From Limnoperna fortunei (Eukaryota > Mollusca > Bivalvia > Mytilida > Modiolidae), in contig OX104114.1 in the NCBI GenBank assembly GCA_944474755.1, positions 80,524,623-80,588,622 on the forward strand: a stretch of 64,000 nucleotides of DNA, read 5' to 3'. Position numbers and translations under genes: made by a program. The notes beneath the pieces were generated by a model that saw only the letters and a program-made list of their open reading frames with translations, was not told the DNA's origin and made no database searches. Numbering within the stretch: the first letter of the stretch is position 1; each line of letters opens with the position of its first letter. Shown piece after piece: positions 1 through 14,468 of the stretch.

Positions 1-3000
1 GCCTAGTACACTCTGACATAGAGGCCCTACCATATATACATATTTAACAGAACACTGCCTAGACCACTCTGACACAGATGTTCTGCCATTAATACATCTA
101 TAGCAGACCACTACCGAGACCACCCTGACACAAAGGCTATGCCATTTATACATATATAGCAGACCACTACCGAGACCACCCCGACAATGACAAAGAGGAC
201 GTACCATTAATACACATATAGCAGGCCACTGCCTAAACCATCCTGACACAGAGGCCCTACCATTAATACATATATACCAGACCAATGACTAGACCACTCT
301 GACACAGAGGCCCTACTATTAACACATATATAGCAGACCACTACCGAGACCACCCTGACACACAGGCTCTGCCATTCATGCATATATAGCAGACCAACAC
401 CTAGATGACTCTGACACAGAGACCCTATTATTAATACATATATAGCAGACCCCTGCCTAGACCACTCTGACACAGAGGCCCTACCAATAATACATATATA
501 GGAGAACCCTGCCCAGACCACTCTGACAAAGAGGCCCTACCATTAATACACATATAGCAGAATACTGCCTATAACACTCTGACACAGAGGCCTTACCATT
601 AATACATATTTAACAGAACACTGCCTAGACCACTCTGACACAGAGGTTCTGCCATTAATACATATATAGCAGACTACTACCGAGACCACCCTGACACAGA
701 GGCCCTACTATTAATATATATATATATATATCAGACCACTACGGAGACCACCCTGACACAGAGGATCTGCCATTCATACATGTATAGCAGGCCACTGCCT
801 AGACCACTCTGACACAGAGGCCCTATCATTAATACATATTTAGCAGAACACTGCCTAGACCACTCTGACACTGAGGTTCTGCCATTAATACATATATAGC
901 AGACCATTAAGTAGACCACTCTGACACACTGGCCAAACCATTAATACATATATAGCAGACCACTACCTAGCCATTCTGACACAGAGGCCCTACCATTAAT
1001 TCGTATATAGCAGACCACTACCTAGACAACTCTGACACAGAGGCCCTACCATTAATACATATATAGCATACCACTACCTAGACCACTCTGACACAGAGGC
1101 CCTACTATTAATACATATATAGCAGACCACTACCGAGACCACCCTGACGCAGAGGCTCTGTCATTCATACATATAAAGCAGACCACTACCTAGACCACTC
1201 TGACAGAGGACGTACCATTAATACACATATAGCAGGCCACTGCCTAGACCATCCTGACACAGAGGCCCTACAATTAATACATATATAGCAGACCAATGAC
1301 TAGACCACTCTGACACAGAGGCCCTACCTTTAATACATATATTGTAGACAAATACATAGACACACTCTGACAGGGAGGCCCTACCATTATTACATATTTA
1401 GCAGTAGGCTAACTAGACCACTCTGACACATAAGCTCTTAGATTAATACATATCTACCAGATCATTACCTAGACTACACTGACACAGAGACCCTACGATT
1501 AATACATATATAGCAGATCACTACCTAGACCACTCTGACACAGAGGCGCTACCATTAATAAATATATAGCAGCCACTGCCTAGGCCACTCTGACACAGGG
1601 CCCTACCATTAATACATAAATAGCAGTCCACTGTACAGATCTCTCTAACATAGTGGCCCTACCATTAATACATATATAGCAGACCAATGCCTACACCACT
1701 CTGACACAGAGGCACAACCATTGATACATATTGCAGACCACTACCTAGACCACTCTGACACAGAGGCCCTACCATTATTACATATTTAGCAGTAGGATAA
1801 CTAGATCACTCTGACACAGAAGCTCTAAAATTAATACATCTCTAAGAGATCGTTACCTAGACCACCCTGACACAGAGGCCCTACCATTAATACATATATA
1901 GCAGACCTCTACCTAGACCACTCTGACACAGGCCCTACCATTAATACATATTCAGCAGACCACTACCTAGACTACTCTGACACAGAGGCCCTACCATTAG
2001 TACATATATAGCAGACCACTGCCTAGACAACTCTGTCACATGGGCCATACCATTAATACATATATAGCAGGCCACTGCCTAGACCACTCTGACACAGAGG
2101 CCCTATCATTAATACATATTTAGCAGAACATTGCCTAGACCACTCTGACAGAGGTTCTTCCATTAATACATATATAACAGACCACTAAGTAGACCACTCT
2201 GACACACTGGCCAAACCATTAATACATATATATAGCAGACCACTACCTAGCCATTCTGACACAGAGGCCGTACCATTAATACATGTACAGCAGACCACTA
2301 CCTAGACCACTCTGATACAGAGGCCCTACCATTAATACATATATAGCAGACCACTACCTAGACCAATCTGACACAGAGGCCACACCATTAATACATGTAT
2401 AGCAGTATCGCAGACCACTACCTACACCACTCTGATACAGAGGCCCTACCATTAATACATATATAGCAGACCACTACCTAGACCACTCTGACACAGAGGC
2501 CCTACTATTAATACATATATAGCAGACCACTACCGAGACCACCTTGACACAGAGGCTGTCATTCATACATATATAGCAGACCAATACCTAGACCACTCTG
2601 ACAAAGAGGACGTACCATTAATACACATATAGCAGACCTCTACCTAGACCACTCTGACACAGGCCCTACCATTAATACATATTCAGCAGACCACTACCTA
2701 GACTACTCTGACACAGAGGCCCTACCATTAGTACACTGCCTAGACAACTCTGTCACATGGGCCCTACCGTTTATACATATATAGCAGAACACTGCCTAGA
2801 CCAATCTGCCACAGAGGCCCTAACTTTAATACATATATAGCAGAAAACTGTCTAGACCACTCTGACACAGATGCCCTGTAATTAATACATATATAGCAGA
2901 CCACTAAGTAGACCACTCGGACACAGAGGCCCTACCAAAAATACATATATAGCAGAACACTGCCTAGACCACTCTGACACAGAGGCCATGCCACTAATAC

Positions 3001-4472
3001 ATATATAGCAGATCCCTAAGTAGACCACTCTGACAGGGAGGCCCAACCAATAATAAATATATAGCAGAGCACTACATAGCCATTCTGACACTGAGGCCCT
3101 AACATTAACACATATATAGCCGACACTACTTAGACCACTCTGACACAGAGGCCCTATAATTAATACATATATAGCAGACCATTGCCTAGGCCACTCTGAC
3201 ACAGAGGCCCAACTATTAATACATATATAGCTGACCGCTATCGAGACAACCCTGACACAGAGGCTCTGCCATTCATACCTATATAGCAGACAGCTACCTA
3301 GACCAATCTGACACAGAGGCCACACCATTAATACATGTATAGCAGTATCGCAGACCACTACCTAGACCACTCTGACACAGAGATCCTACCAGTAATACAT
3401 ATATAGCAGATCACTACTTAGACCACTCTGGCACAAAGGCCACACCATTAATACATGTATAGCAGTATAGAAGACCACTCTGACACAGAGGACCCAGCAT
3501 TAATACATGTAAAGCAGTATAGCAGACCACTAACGAGAGCACTCTGACACAAAAGGCCCCAGCATTAATACATGTATTGCAGTATAGCAGACCACTACCT
3601 AGACCAATCTGACACAGAAGCCCTACCAGTAATAAATATATAGCAGATCACTACCTAGACCACTCTGACACAGAGGCCCCAGCATTTATACATGTATAGC
3701 AGTATAGCGATCACTACCTAGACCACTCTGACACAAAGGCCACACCATTAATACATGTATAGCAGTATAGCAGACCACTACCTAGACCACCCTGACACAG
3801 AGGCCCCAGCATTAATACATGTATAGCAGTATAGCAGACCATTACCTAGACCACTCTGACACACAGGCGCTACTATAAATACATATATAGACGACCCCTA
3901 AGTAGACCACTCTGACACAGAGGCCCTACCATTAATACATATATAGAAGAACACTGCCTAGACCACTCTGACACAGAGGCCCTAACTTTAATACATATAT
4001 AGCAGAAAACTGCCTAGACCACTCTGACACAGATGCCCTGTAATTAATACATATATAGCAGACCACTACCTAGACCACTCTGACACAGAGGCCCTACCAC
4101 AAATACATGTATAGCAGACCACTACCTAGACCACTCTGACACAGAGGCCCGACCATTTTTACATATATTGCAGACCACTACCTAGACCACTCTGAAACAG
4201 AGGCCCTACCATGAATACATATATAGCAGACCACTACCTAGAACACTCTAACACAGAGGCCCTACTATTATTACATATTTAGCAGTAGGCTAAATAGACC
4301 ACTCTGACACAGAGGCTCTAACATTAATACATATCTAGCAGATCACCTAGACCACCTTGACACAGAGGCCCTACCATTAATACATATATAGCAGAACACT
4401 ACCTAGACCTCTCTGACACAGGGCCCTACAATTAATACATATATAGCAGACCTCTACCTAGACCACTCTGAC
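1..4472. repeat. Minisatellite array A, about 56-bp unit
   Basis: Head-to-tail tandem array of about 80 copies of a 56-bp unit. Start-to-start distance was measured at 981 and 1037 (56 bp). The unit contains GACCACTCTGACACAGAGGC, then CCATTAATACATATATAGCAG. Inside each unit AGACCACT occurs twice, 13 bp apart, which suggests growth from a shorter ancestor. Units differ by scattered substitutions and small indels, so this is an old array. Longer-range copies exist: the variant CACACTGGCCAAACC recurs near 926 and 2204 (offset about 1278 bp), and AGCAGTATCG recurs at 2401 and 3341 (offset 940 bp). A short AT run at about 714-730 is a local slippage expansion. The array starts before the window and stops abruptly at array B. 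Short open frames on the minus strand are not multiples of a codon-length unit and are not treated as genes. Confidence 0.97.
3339..3870. repeat. Array A subfamily with internal 8-bp duplication
   Basis: In this block many units of array A are about 64 bp instead of 56 bp, because TATAGCAG is doubled (reading TATAGCAGTATAGCAG). These units also share ACATGTATAG in place of ACATATATAG, and often GGCCCCAGCATT in place of GGCCCTACCATT. Isolated members occur near 2395-2420. The shared changes show a distinct subfamily that was amplified locally. Confidence 0.85.
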
Positions 4473-5611
4473 GATAGATGATGAGATATACGATTTGTAT
4501 AGAGGCTGGATATTGGTGTGTAATAGACCTCCCTGTAGAAGGTGATGTTTGATATGACTTGTATTGAGGCTATATATTGGTCTGAAATAGACCTCCTTGT
4601 AGCAGGTGATGGGGATATGACTTGCATAGAGGCTGCATATTGGTCTGTAGTTGATCGCCCTGTAGTAGGTGAGATATGACCTGTATTAAGGTGTGTAATA
4701 GACCTCCCTGTAATAGGTGATGAGATATACGACTTGTATAGAGACTGTATATTGATGTGCAATAGACCTCCCTGTAGAAGGTGATGTTTGATATGACTTG
4801 TATAGAGGCTGTATATTGGTCTGTAATAGACCTCCTTGTAGCTGGTGATGAGATATGACTTGTATAGAGGCTGCATATTGGTCTGTAATTGACCTCCCTG
4901 TAGTAGGTGATGAGATATACAACTTGTATAGAGGCTGTATATTGGTCTGTGATACACCTTCCTGTAGTAGGTGATGAGATATGACCTGTATTAAGGCTGT
5001 ATATAGGAGTGTAATAGACCTCACTTTAGTAGGTGATGAGATATATAACTTGAATAGAGGCTGTATATTAGTGTGTAATAGACCTCCCTGTACGAGGTGA
5101 TGGGATATATTACTTGTATAGAGGCTGTATATTGGTCTGTAATAGACCACCTTGTAGCAGGTGATTTGATATGACTTGGACAATATTGGTCTTTAATTGA
5201 CCTACCTGCAGTAGGTGATGAGATATACGACTTGTATAGAGGCTGTATATTGATGTGTATAGAGGCTGTATATTTATGTGTAATAGACCTCCTGTAGAAG
5301 ATGATGTCTGATATGACTTGTAAAGAGGCTGTATATTGGTCTGTAATAGACCTCCTTGTAGCAGGTGATGGAATATGACTTGTATAGAGGCTGTATATTG
5401 GTCTGTAATAGACCACCTTGTAGCAGGTGATTTGATATGACTTGGATAATAGGCTTACTTATTGCATATTGGTTTTTAATTGACCTACTTGCAGTAGGTG
5501 ATGAGATATACGACTTGTATAGAGGCTGTATATTGATGTGTATAGAGGCTGTATATTTATGTGTAATAGACGTCCCTGTAGAAGATAATGTTTGATATGA
5601 TTTGTATAAAG

Positions 5612-5699
5612 ACAAAAGACAAAGACAAAAAGCTTTATTTAAAGTCGGTGTATCAAAACAGTAAACACAAGCTCTACAGAGCTTTTAAAACCGACATAC
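5612..5699 (-). mobile_element. 3' end of a non-LTR retroelement inserted in array B
   Basis: An 88-bp stretch unlike array B interrupts one unit. On the minus strand it ends in AATAAAG and a short TTTGTC-type repeated tail, as expected for the 3' end of a LINE or SINE. ATAAAG flanks it on both sides (5606-5611 and 5700-5705). Removing the insert plus one ATAAAG restores a normal unit (TTTGTATAAAGGCTATA), so these are convincing target-site duplications. The body has an inverted pair GTCGGT/ACCGAC and an inner AGCTCTGTAGAGCT palindrome. The source family was not identified. It is heavily 5'-truncated, or is a very short element. Confidence 0.8.
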
Positions 5700-5889
5700 A
5701 TAAAGGCTATATATTGGTCTGTAATTGACCTACTTGTAGCAGGTGATGGGATATAACTTGTATATAGGCCGCATATTGGTCTGTAATTTACCTCCCTGTA
5801 GTAGGTGATGAGATATGACCTGTATATAGGTGTGTTATAGACCTCTCTATAGTAGGTAATGTGAGATATGACTTGTATAGAGGCTATAT

Positions 5890-8838
5890 ATTGGTCTGTT
5901 ATTGACCTCCCTGTAGTAGGTGATGAGATATACGACTTGTGTAGAGGCTGCATATTGGTCTGTTTTTGACCTTCTTGTAGAAGGTGATGAGCTATGACCT
6001 GTAAAGAGGCTGTATATTGGTGTGTAATAGACCTCCCAGTTAGTAGGTGATGTAAGATATGACTTGTATCGAGGCTGTATATGGGTCTGTAATAGACCCA
6101 CTCTAGTAGGTGATGAGATTTATGACTTGTATAGAGGCTATATATTGATGTGTAATAGACCTCCCTGTAGCATCTGATGACATATATGACTTGAATAGAG
6201 GCTGTATATTGGTCTGTAATAGACCACCTTGTAGCAGGTGATGGGGATATGACTTGTATAGAGGCTGCATATTGGTCTGTAATTGACATCCCTGTAGTAG
6301 GTGAGATATGACCTGTATAAAGGTGTGTAATAGACCTCCCTGTAATAGGTGATGAGATATACGACTAGAATAGAGGCTGTAAATTAGTGTGTAATAGACC
6401 TCCCAGTAGAAGGTGATGTTTGATATGACTTGTATAGAGGCTGTATATTGGTCTGTAATAGACCTCCTTGTAGCAGGTGATGGGATATGACTTGGATAAT
6501 AGGCTGCATATTGGTCTTTTATTGACCTCCTTGCAGTAGGTGATGAGATATACGACTTGTATAGAGGCTGTATATTGATGTGTAATAGACCTCCCTGTAG
6601 AAGATGATTTCTAATATGACTTGTATAGAGGCTGTATATTGGTCTGTAATAGACCTCATTGTAGCAGGTGATGGGATATAACATGTATAGAGGCTGTATA
6701 TTGGTGTGTAATAGGCCTCCCTGTAGTAGGTAATGAAATATACGACTTGAAAAGAGGCTGTATATTGGTGTGTAATAGACCTCCCTGTAGAAGTTGGTGT
6801 TTGATATGACTTGTATAGAGGCTGTATATTGGTCTGTAATAGACCTCCTTGTAGCAGGTGATGGGATATGACTTGGATAATAGGCTGCATATTGGTCTTT
6901 TATTGACCTCCTTGCAGTAGGTGATGAGATATACGACTTGTATAGAAGCTGTATATTGATGTGTAATAGACCTCCCAGTAGAAGGTGATGTTTGATATGA
7001 CTTGAATAGAGGCTGTATATTGGTCTGTAATAGACCTCCTTGTAGCAGGTGATGGGATATAACTTGTATAGAGGCTGTATATTGGTGTGTAATAGGCCTC
7101 CCTGTAGAAGATGTTTGTTATGATTTGTATAGAGGCTGTATATTGGTCTGTAATTGACCTCCTTGTAGCAGATGATTGGATATAACTTGTATAGAGGCTG
7201 CATATTGGTCTGTAATTTACCTCCCTGTAATAGGTGATAAAATATACGACTTGAACAGAGGCTGTATATTGGTGTGTAATAGACCTCCCTGTAGAAGGTG
7301 ATGTTTGATATGACTTGTATAGAGCGTATATATTGGTCTGTAATAGACCTCCTTGTAGCAGGTGATGGGATATGACTTGTATAGAAGCTGCATATTGGTC
7401 TGTAATTTACCTCCCTGTAGTAGGTGATGAGATTATGACCTGTATATAGGTGTGTTATAGACCTCTCTGTAGTAGGTGATGTGAGATATGACTTGTATAG
7501 AGGCTGTATATTGGTCTGTTTTTGACCTCCTTGTAGTAGGTGATGAGGTATCACCTGTATATAGGCTGTATATTGGTGTGTAATAGACCTCACCGTAGTA
7601 GGTGATGAGATATGACTTATATAGAGGCTGCATATTGGTCTGTTATTGACCTCCCTGTAGTAGGTGATGAGATATACGACTTGTGTAGAGGCTGCATATT
7701 GGTCTGTTTTTGACCTTCTTGTAGTAGGTGATGAGCTATGACCTGTAACGAGGCTGTATATTGGTGTGTAATAGACCTCCCAGTTAGTAGGTGATGTAAG
7801 ATATGACTTGTATCGAGGCTGTATATGGGTCTGTAATAGACCCACTCTAGTAGGTGATGAGATTTATGACTTGTATAGAGGCTATATATTGATGTGTAAT
7901 AGACCTCCCTGTAGCATCTGATGACATATATGACTTGAATAGAGGCTGTATATTGGTCTGTAATAGACCACCTTGTAGCAGGTGATGGGGATATGACTTG
8001 TATAGAGGCTGCATATTGGTCTGTAATTGACATCCCTGTAGTAGGTGAGATATGACTGTATAAAGGTGTGTAATAGACCTCCTTGTAATAGGTGATGAGA
8101 TATACGACTAGAATAGAGGCTGTAAATTAGTGTGTAATAGACCTCCCAGTAGAAGGTGATGTTTGATATGACTTGTATAGAGGCTGTATATTGGTCTGTA
8201 ATAGACCTCCTTGTAGCAGGTGATGGGATATGACTTGGATAATAGGCTGCATATTGGTCTTTTATTGACCTCCTTGCAGTAGGTGATGAGATATACGACT
8301 TGTATAGAGGCTGTATATTGATGTGTAATAGACCTCCCTGTAGAAGATGATTTCTAATATGACTTGTATAGAGGCTGTATATTGGTCTGTAATAGACCTC
8401 ATTGTAGCAGGTGATGGGATATAACATGTATAGAGGCTGTATATTGGTGTGTAATAGGCCTCCCTTTAGTAGGTGATGAAATATACGACTTGAAAAGAGG
8501 CTGTATATTGGTGTGTAATAGACCTCCCTGTAGAAGTTGGTGTTTGATATGACTTGTATAGAGGATGTATATTGGTCTGTAATAGACCTCCTTGTAGCAG
8601 GTGATGGGATATGACTTGGATAATAGGCTGCATATTGGTCTTTTATTGACCTCCTTGCAGTAGGTGATGAGATATACGACTTGTATAGAAGCTGTATATT
8701 GATGTGTAATAGACCTCCCAGTAGAAGGTGATGTTTGATATGACTTGAATAGAGGCTGTATATTGGTCTGTAATAGACCTCCTTGTAGCAGGTGATGGGA
8801 TATAACTTGTATAGAGGCTGTATATTGGTGTGTAATAG
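5890..8838. repeat. Higher-order tandem duplication in array B, about 1744 bp
   Basis: The segment at about 5890-7095 is repeated at about 7634-8838. The same unusual unit variants appear in the same order, offset 1744 bp at 5941/7685 and 1743 bp at 6745/8488 after a one-base loss near 8055. The two copies part near 7095/8838, where one has GTAGAAGATG and the other GTAGTAGGTG. A related unit order reappears downstream, for example ATAGAAGCTGC near 7381, 9191, 13072 and 14989. This points to repeated unequal exchange of blocks of about 28 units. Confidence 0.85.
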
Positions 8839-11800
8839 GCCTCCCTGTAGTAGGTGATGAAATATACGACTTGAAAAGAGGCTGTATATTGGTGTGTAAT
8901 AGACCTCCCTGTAGAAGGTGGTGTTTGATATGACTTGTATAGAGGCTGTATATTGGTCTGTAATAGACCTCCTTGTAGCAGGTGATTGGATATAACTTGT
9001 ATAGAGGCTGCATATTGGTCTGTAATTGACCTCCCTGTAGTAGGTGTTGAAATATACGACTTGAAAAGAGGCTGTATATTGGTGTGTAATAGACCTCCCT
9101 GTAGAAGGTGATGTTTGATATGACTTGTATAGAGCGTATATATTGGTCTGTAATAGACCTCCTTGTAGCAGGTGATGGGATATGACTTGTATAGAAGCTG
9201 CATATTGGTCTGTAATTTACCTCCCTGTAGTAGGTGATGAGATATGACCTGTATATAGGTGTGTTATAGGCCTCTCTGTTGTAGGTGATGTGAGATATGA
9301 CTTGTATAGAGGCTGTATATTGGTCTGTTTTTGACCTCCTTGGAGTAGGTGATGAGGTATCACATGTATATAGGCTGTATATTGGTGTGTAATAGACCTC
9401 CCCGTAGTAGGTGATGAGATATGACTTATATAGAGGCTGCATATTGGTCTGTTATTGACCTCCCTCAAGTAGGTGATGAGATATATGACTTGTGTAGAAT
9501 CTGTATATTGGTCTGTTTTTGACCTTCTTGTAGTAGGTGATGAGCTATGACCTGTATAGAGGCTGTATATTGGTGTGTAATAGACCTCCCAGTTAGTAGG
9601 TGATGTAAGATATGACTTGTATAGAGGCTGTATATGGGTCTGTAATAGACCCACTCTAGTAGGTGATGAGATTTATGACTTGTATAGAGGCTATATATTG
9701 ATGTGTAATATACCTCCCTGTAGCATCTGATGAGATATATGACTTGAATAGAGGCTGTATATTGGTCTGTAATAGACCACCTTTTGCATATTGGTCTGTA
9801 ATTGACATCTCTGTAGTAGGTGAGATATGACCTGTATAAAGGTGTGTAATAGACCTCCGTGTAATAGGTGATGAGATATACGACTAGAATAGAGGCTGTA
9901 AATTAGTGTGTAATATACCTCCCAGTAGAAGGTGATGTTTGATATGACTTGTATAGAGGCTATATATTGGTCTGTAATAGATCTCCTTGTAGCAGGTGAT
10001 GGGATATGACTTGGACAATAGGCTGCATATTGGTCTTTTATTGACCTCCCTGCAGTAGGTGATGAGATATACGACTTGTATAGAGGCTGTATATTGATGT
10101 GTAATAGACCTCCCTGAAGAAGATGATTTCTGATATGACTTGTATAGAGGCTGTATATTGGTCTGTAATAGACCTCATTGTAGCAGGTGATGGGATATAA
10201 CTTGTATAGAGGCTGTATATTGGTGTGTAATAGACCTCCCTGTAGAAGATTATATTTGATATGATTTGTATAGAGGCTGTATATTGGTCTGTAATTGACC
10301 TCCCTGTAGTAGGTGATGAAATATACGACTTGAAAAGAGGCTGTAATAGACCTCCCTGTAGAAGGTGATGTTTGATATGACTTGTATAGAGCATATATAT
10401 TGGTCTGTAATAGACCTCCTTGTAGCAGGTGATGGGATATTACTTGTATAGAAGCTGCATATTGGTCTGTAATTTGCCTCCCTGTAGCAGGTGATGAGAT
10501 ATGACCTGTATATAGGTGTGTAATATACCTCTCTATAGTAGGTGATGTGAGATATGACTTGTATAGAGGCTGTATATTGGTCTGTTTTTGACCTCCTTGT
10601 AGTAGGTGATGAGGTATCACCTGTATATAGGCTGTATATTGGTGTGAAATAGACCTCCCTGTAGTAGGTGATGTAAGATATGACTTGTATCGAGGCTGTA
10701 TATGGGTCTTTAATAGACCCACTCTAGTAGGTGATGAGATTTATGACTTGTATAGAGGCTATATATTGATGTGTAATAGACCTCCCTGTAGCATCTGATG
10801 AGATATATGACTTGAATAGAGGATGTTTATTGGTGTGTATTAGACCTCCCTCTAGTAGGTGATGGGATATATGACTTGTATAGAGGCTGTTTATTGGTCT
10901 GTAATAGACCTCCTTGTAGCAGGTGATGGAATATGCCCGTATAGAGGCTGCATATTGGTCTGTAATTGACCTACCTGCAGTAGGTGATGAGGTATGCGAC
11001 TTGTACAGAGGCTGTATATTAGTCTGTTATAGACCTCCTTGTAGCAGGTGATGAGATATGACTTGTATAGAGGCTGCATATTGGTCTGTAATTTACCTCC
11101 CTGTCTGTAGAAGGTGATGACATTTATGACTTGTATAGAGGCTATATATTGATGTGTAATAGACCTCCCTGTAGCATCTGATGAGATATATGACTTGAAT
11201 AGAGGGTGTTTATTGGTGTGTATTAGAGCTCCCTCTAGTAGGTGATGGGATATATGACTTGTAAAGAGGCTGTTTATTGGTCTGTAATAGACATCCTTGT
11301 AGCAGGTGATGGAATATGACTGTATAGAGGCTGCATATTGGTCTGCAATTGACCTCCCTGCAGTAGGTGATCAAATATACGACTTGTACAGAGGCTGTAT
11401 GTTGGTCTGTAATAGACCTCCTTGTAGCAGGTGATGGGATATGACTTGGATAATAGGCTGCATATTGGTCTTTTATTGACCTCCTTGCAGTAGGTGATGA
11501 GATATACGACTAGTATAGAGGCTGTATATTGATGTGTAACAGACCTCCCTGTAGAAGATGATTTCTGATATGACTTGTATAGAGGCTGTATATTGGTCTG
11601 TAATAGACCTCCTTGTAGCAGGTGATGGGATATAACTTGTATAGAGGCTGTATATTGGTGTGTAATAGGCCTTCCTGTAGAAGAGGATGTTTGATATGAT
11701 TTGTATAGAGGCTGCATATTGGTCTGTAATTGACATCCCTGTAGTAGGTGAGATATGACCTGTATAAAGGTGTGTAATAGACCTCCCTGTAATAGGTGAT

Positions 11801-13233
11801 GAGATATAAGACTAGAATAGAGGCTGTAAATTAGTGTGTAATAGACCTCACAGTAGAAGGTGATGTTTGATATGACTTGTATAGAGGCTGTATATTGGTC
11901 TGTAATAGACCTCCTTGTAGCAGGTGATGGGATATGACTTGGATAATAGGCTGCATATTGGTCTTTTATTGACCTCATTGCAGTAGGTGATGAGATATAC
12001 GACTTGTATAGAGGCTGTATATTGATATGTAATAGACCTCCCTGTAGAAGATGATTTCTGATATGACTTGTATAGAGGCTGTATAGGGTCTGTAATAGAC
12101 CCACTCTAGTAGGTGATGAGATTTATGACTTGTATAGAAGCTATATATTGATGTGTAATAGACCTCCCTGTAGCATCTGATGACATATATGACTTGAATA
12201 GAGGCTGTATATTGGTCTGTAATAGACCACCTTGTAGCAGGTGATGGGGATATGACTTGTATATAGGCTGCATATTGGTCTGTAATTGACATCCCTGTAG
12301 TAGGTGAGATATGACCTGTATAAAGGTGTTTAATAGACCTCCCTGTAATAGGTGATGAGATATACGACTAGAATAGAGGCTGTAAATTAGTGTGTAATAG
12401 ACCTCCCAGTAGAAGGTGATGTTTGATATGACTTGTATAGAGGCTGTATATTGGTCTGTAATAGACCTCCTTGTAGCAGGTGATGGGATATGACTTGGAT
12501 AATAGGCTGCATATTGGTCTTTTATTTACCTCTTTGAAGTAGGTGATGAGATATACGACTTGTATAGAGGCTGTATATTGATGTGTAATAGACCTCCCTG
12601 TAGAAGATGATTTCTGATATGACTTGTATAGAGGCTGTATATTGGTCTGTAACAGACCTCCTTGTAGCAGGTGATGGGATATAACTTGATTAGAGGCTGT
12701 ATATTGGTGTGTAATAGGCCTCCCTGTAGTAGGTGATGAAATATACGACTTGAAAAGAGGCTGTATATTGGTGTGTAATATACCTCCCTGTAGAAGGTGA
12801 TGTTTGATATGACTTGTATAGAGGCTGTATATTGGTCTGGAACAGACCTCATTGTAGCAGGTGATGGGATATAACTTGTATAGAGGCTGCATATTGGTCT
12901 GTAATTGACCTCCCTGTAGTAGGTGATGAAATATACGACTTGAAAAGAGGCTGTATATTGGTGTGTAATAGACCTCCCTGTAGAAGGTGATGTTTGATAT
13001 GACTTGTATAGAGCGTATATATTGGTCTGTAATAGACCTCCTTGTAGCAGGTGATGGGATATGACTTGTATAGAAGCTGCATATTGGTCTGTAATTTACC
13101 TCCCTGTAGTAGGTGATGAGATATGACCTGTATATAGGTGTGTTATAGACCTCTCTGTAGTAGGTGATGTGAGATATGACTTGTATAGAGGCTGTATATT
13201 GGTCTGTTTTTGACCTCCTTGTAGTAGGTGATG

Positions 13234-14468
13234 AGGTATGACATGTATATAGGCTGTATATTGGTGTGTAATAGACCTCCCCGTAGTAGGTGATGAGATA
13301 TGACTTATATAGAGGCTGCATATTGGTCTGTTATTGACCTCCCTAAAGTAGGTGATGAGATATACGACTTGGGTAGAGGCTGTATATTGGTCTGTTTTTG
13401 ACCTTCTTGTAGTAGGTGATGAGCTATGACCTGTATAGAGGCTGTATATTGGTGTGTAATAGACGTCCCAGTTAGTAGGTGATGTAAGATATGACTTGTA
13501 TAGAGGCTGTATATGGGTCTGTAATAGACCCACTCTAGTAGGTGATGAGATTTATGACTTGTATAGAGGCTATATATTGATGTGTAATATACCTCCCTGT
13601 AGCATCTGATGAGATATATGACTTGAATAGAGGCTGTATATTGGTCTGTAATAGACCACCTTGTAGCAGGTGATGGGTATATGACTTGTATAGAGGCTGC
13701 ATATTGGTCTGTAATTGACATCCCTGTAGTAGGTGAGATATTACCTGTATAAAGGTGTGTAATAGACCTCCCTGTAATAGGTGATGAGATATACGACTAG
13801 AATAGAGGCTGTAAATTAGTGTGTAATAGACCTCCCAGTAGAAGGTGATGTTTGATATGACTTGTATAGAGGCTGTATATTGGTCTGTAATAGACCTCCT
13901 TGTAGCAGGTGATGAGGTATGACATGTATATAGGCTGTATATTGGTGTGTAATAGACCTCCCCGTAGTAGGTGATGAGATATGACTTATATAGAGGCTGC
14001 ATATTGGTCTGTTATTGACCTCCCTAAAGTAGGTGATGAGATATACGACTTGGGTAGAGGCTGTATATTGGTCTGTTTTTGACCTTCTTGTAGTAGGTGA
14101 TGAGCTATGACCTGTATAGAGGCTGTATATTGGTGTGTAATAGACGTCCCAGTTAGTAGGTGATGTAAGATATGACTTGTATAGAGGCTGTATATTGGTC
14201 TGTAATAGACCAACTTGTAGCAGGTGATGGGTATATGACTTGTATAGAGGCTGCATATTGGTCTGTAATTGACATCCCTGTAGTAGGTGAGATATTACCT
14301 GTATAAAGGTGTGTAATAGACCTCCCTGTAATAGGTGATGAGATATACGACTAGAATAGAGGCTGTAAATTAGTGTGTAATAGACCTCCCAGTAGAAGGT
14401 GATGTTTGATATGACTTGTATAGAGGCTGTATATTGGTCTGTAATAGACCTCCTTGTAGCAGGTGATG
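13234..14468. repeat. Local duplication in array B, 681-bp offset with a two-unit deletion
   Basis: The block starting AGGTATGACATGTATATAGG at 13234 restarts at 13915 (offset 681 bp). The second copy follows the first closely until about 14195. It then skips 127 bp, about two units, and continues in register at offset 554 to about 14468. Shared private variants (for example CCCTAAAGTAGG and TTGGGTAGAGG) make this one of the younger exchanges in array B. Confidence 0.8.

Noticed and set aside
207..3358. Open frames of 62-158 codons on the minus strand of array A
   Set aside because: Repetitive peptides produced by the 56-bp unit; they end at random unit variants and have no gene context.
6103..7845. 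580-codon open frame on the minus strand, and similar 331-347-codon frames nearby
   Set aside because: They lie wholly within array B. All three minus frames are open because the unit lacks stops, and unit lengths change by non-multiples of three, so the same DNA is read in all frames along one open frame. No start context or conserved domain.
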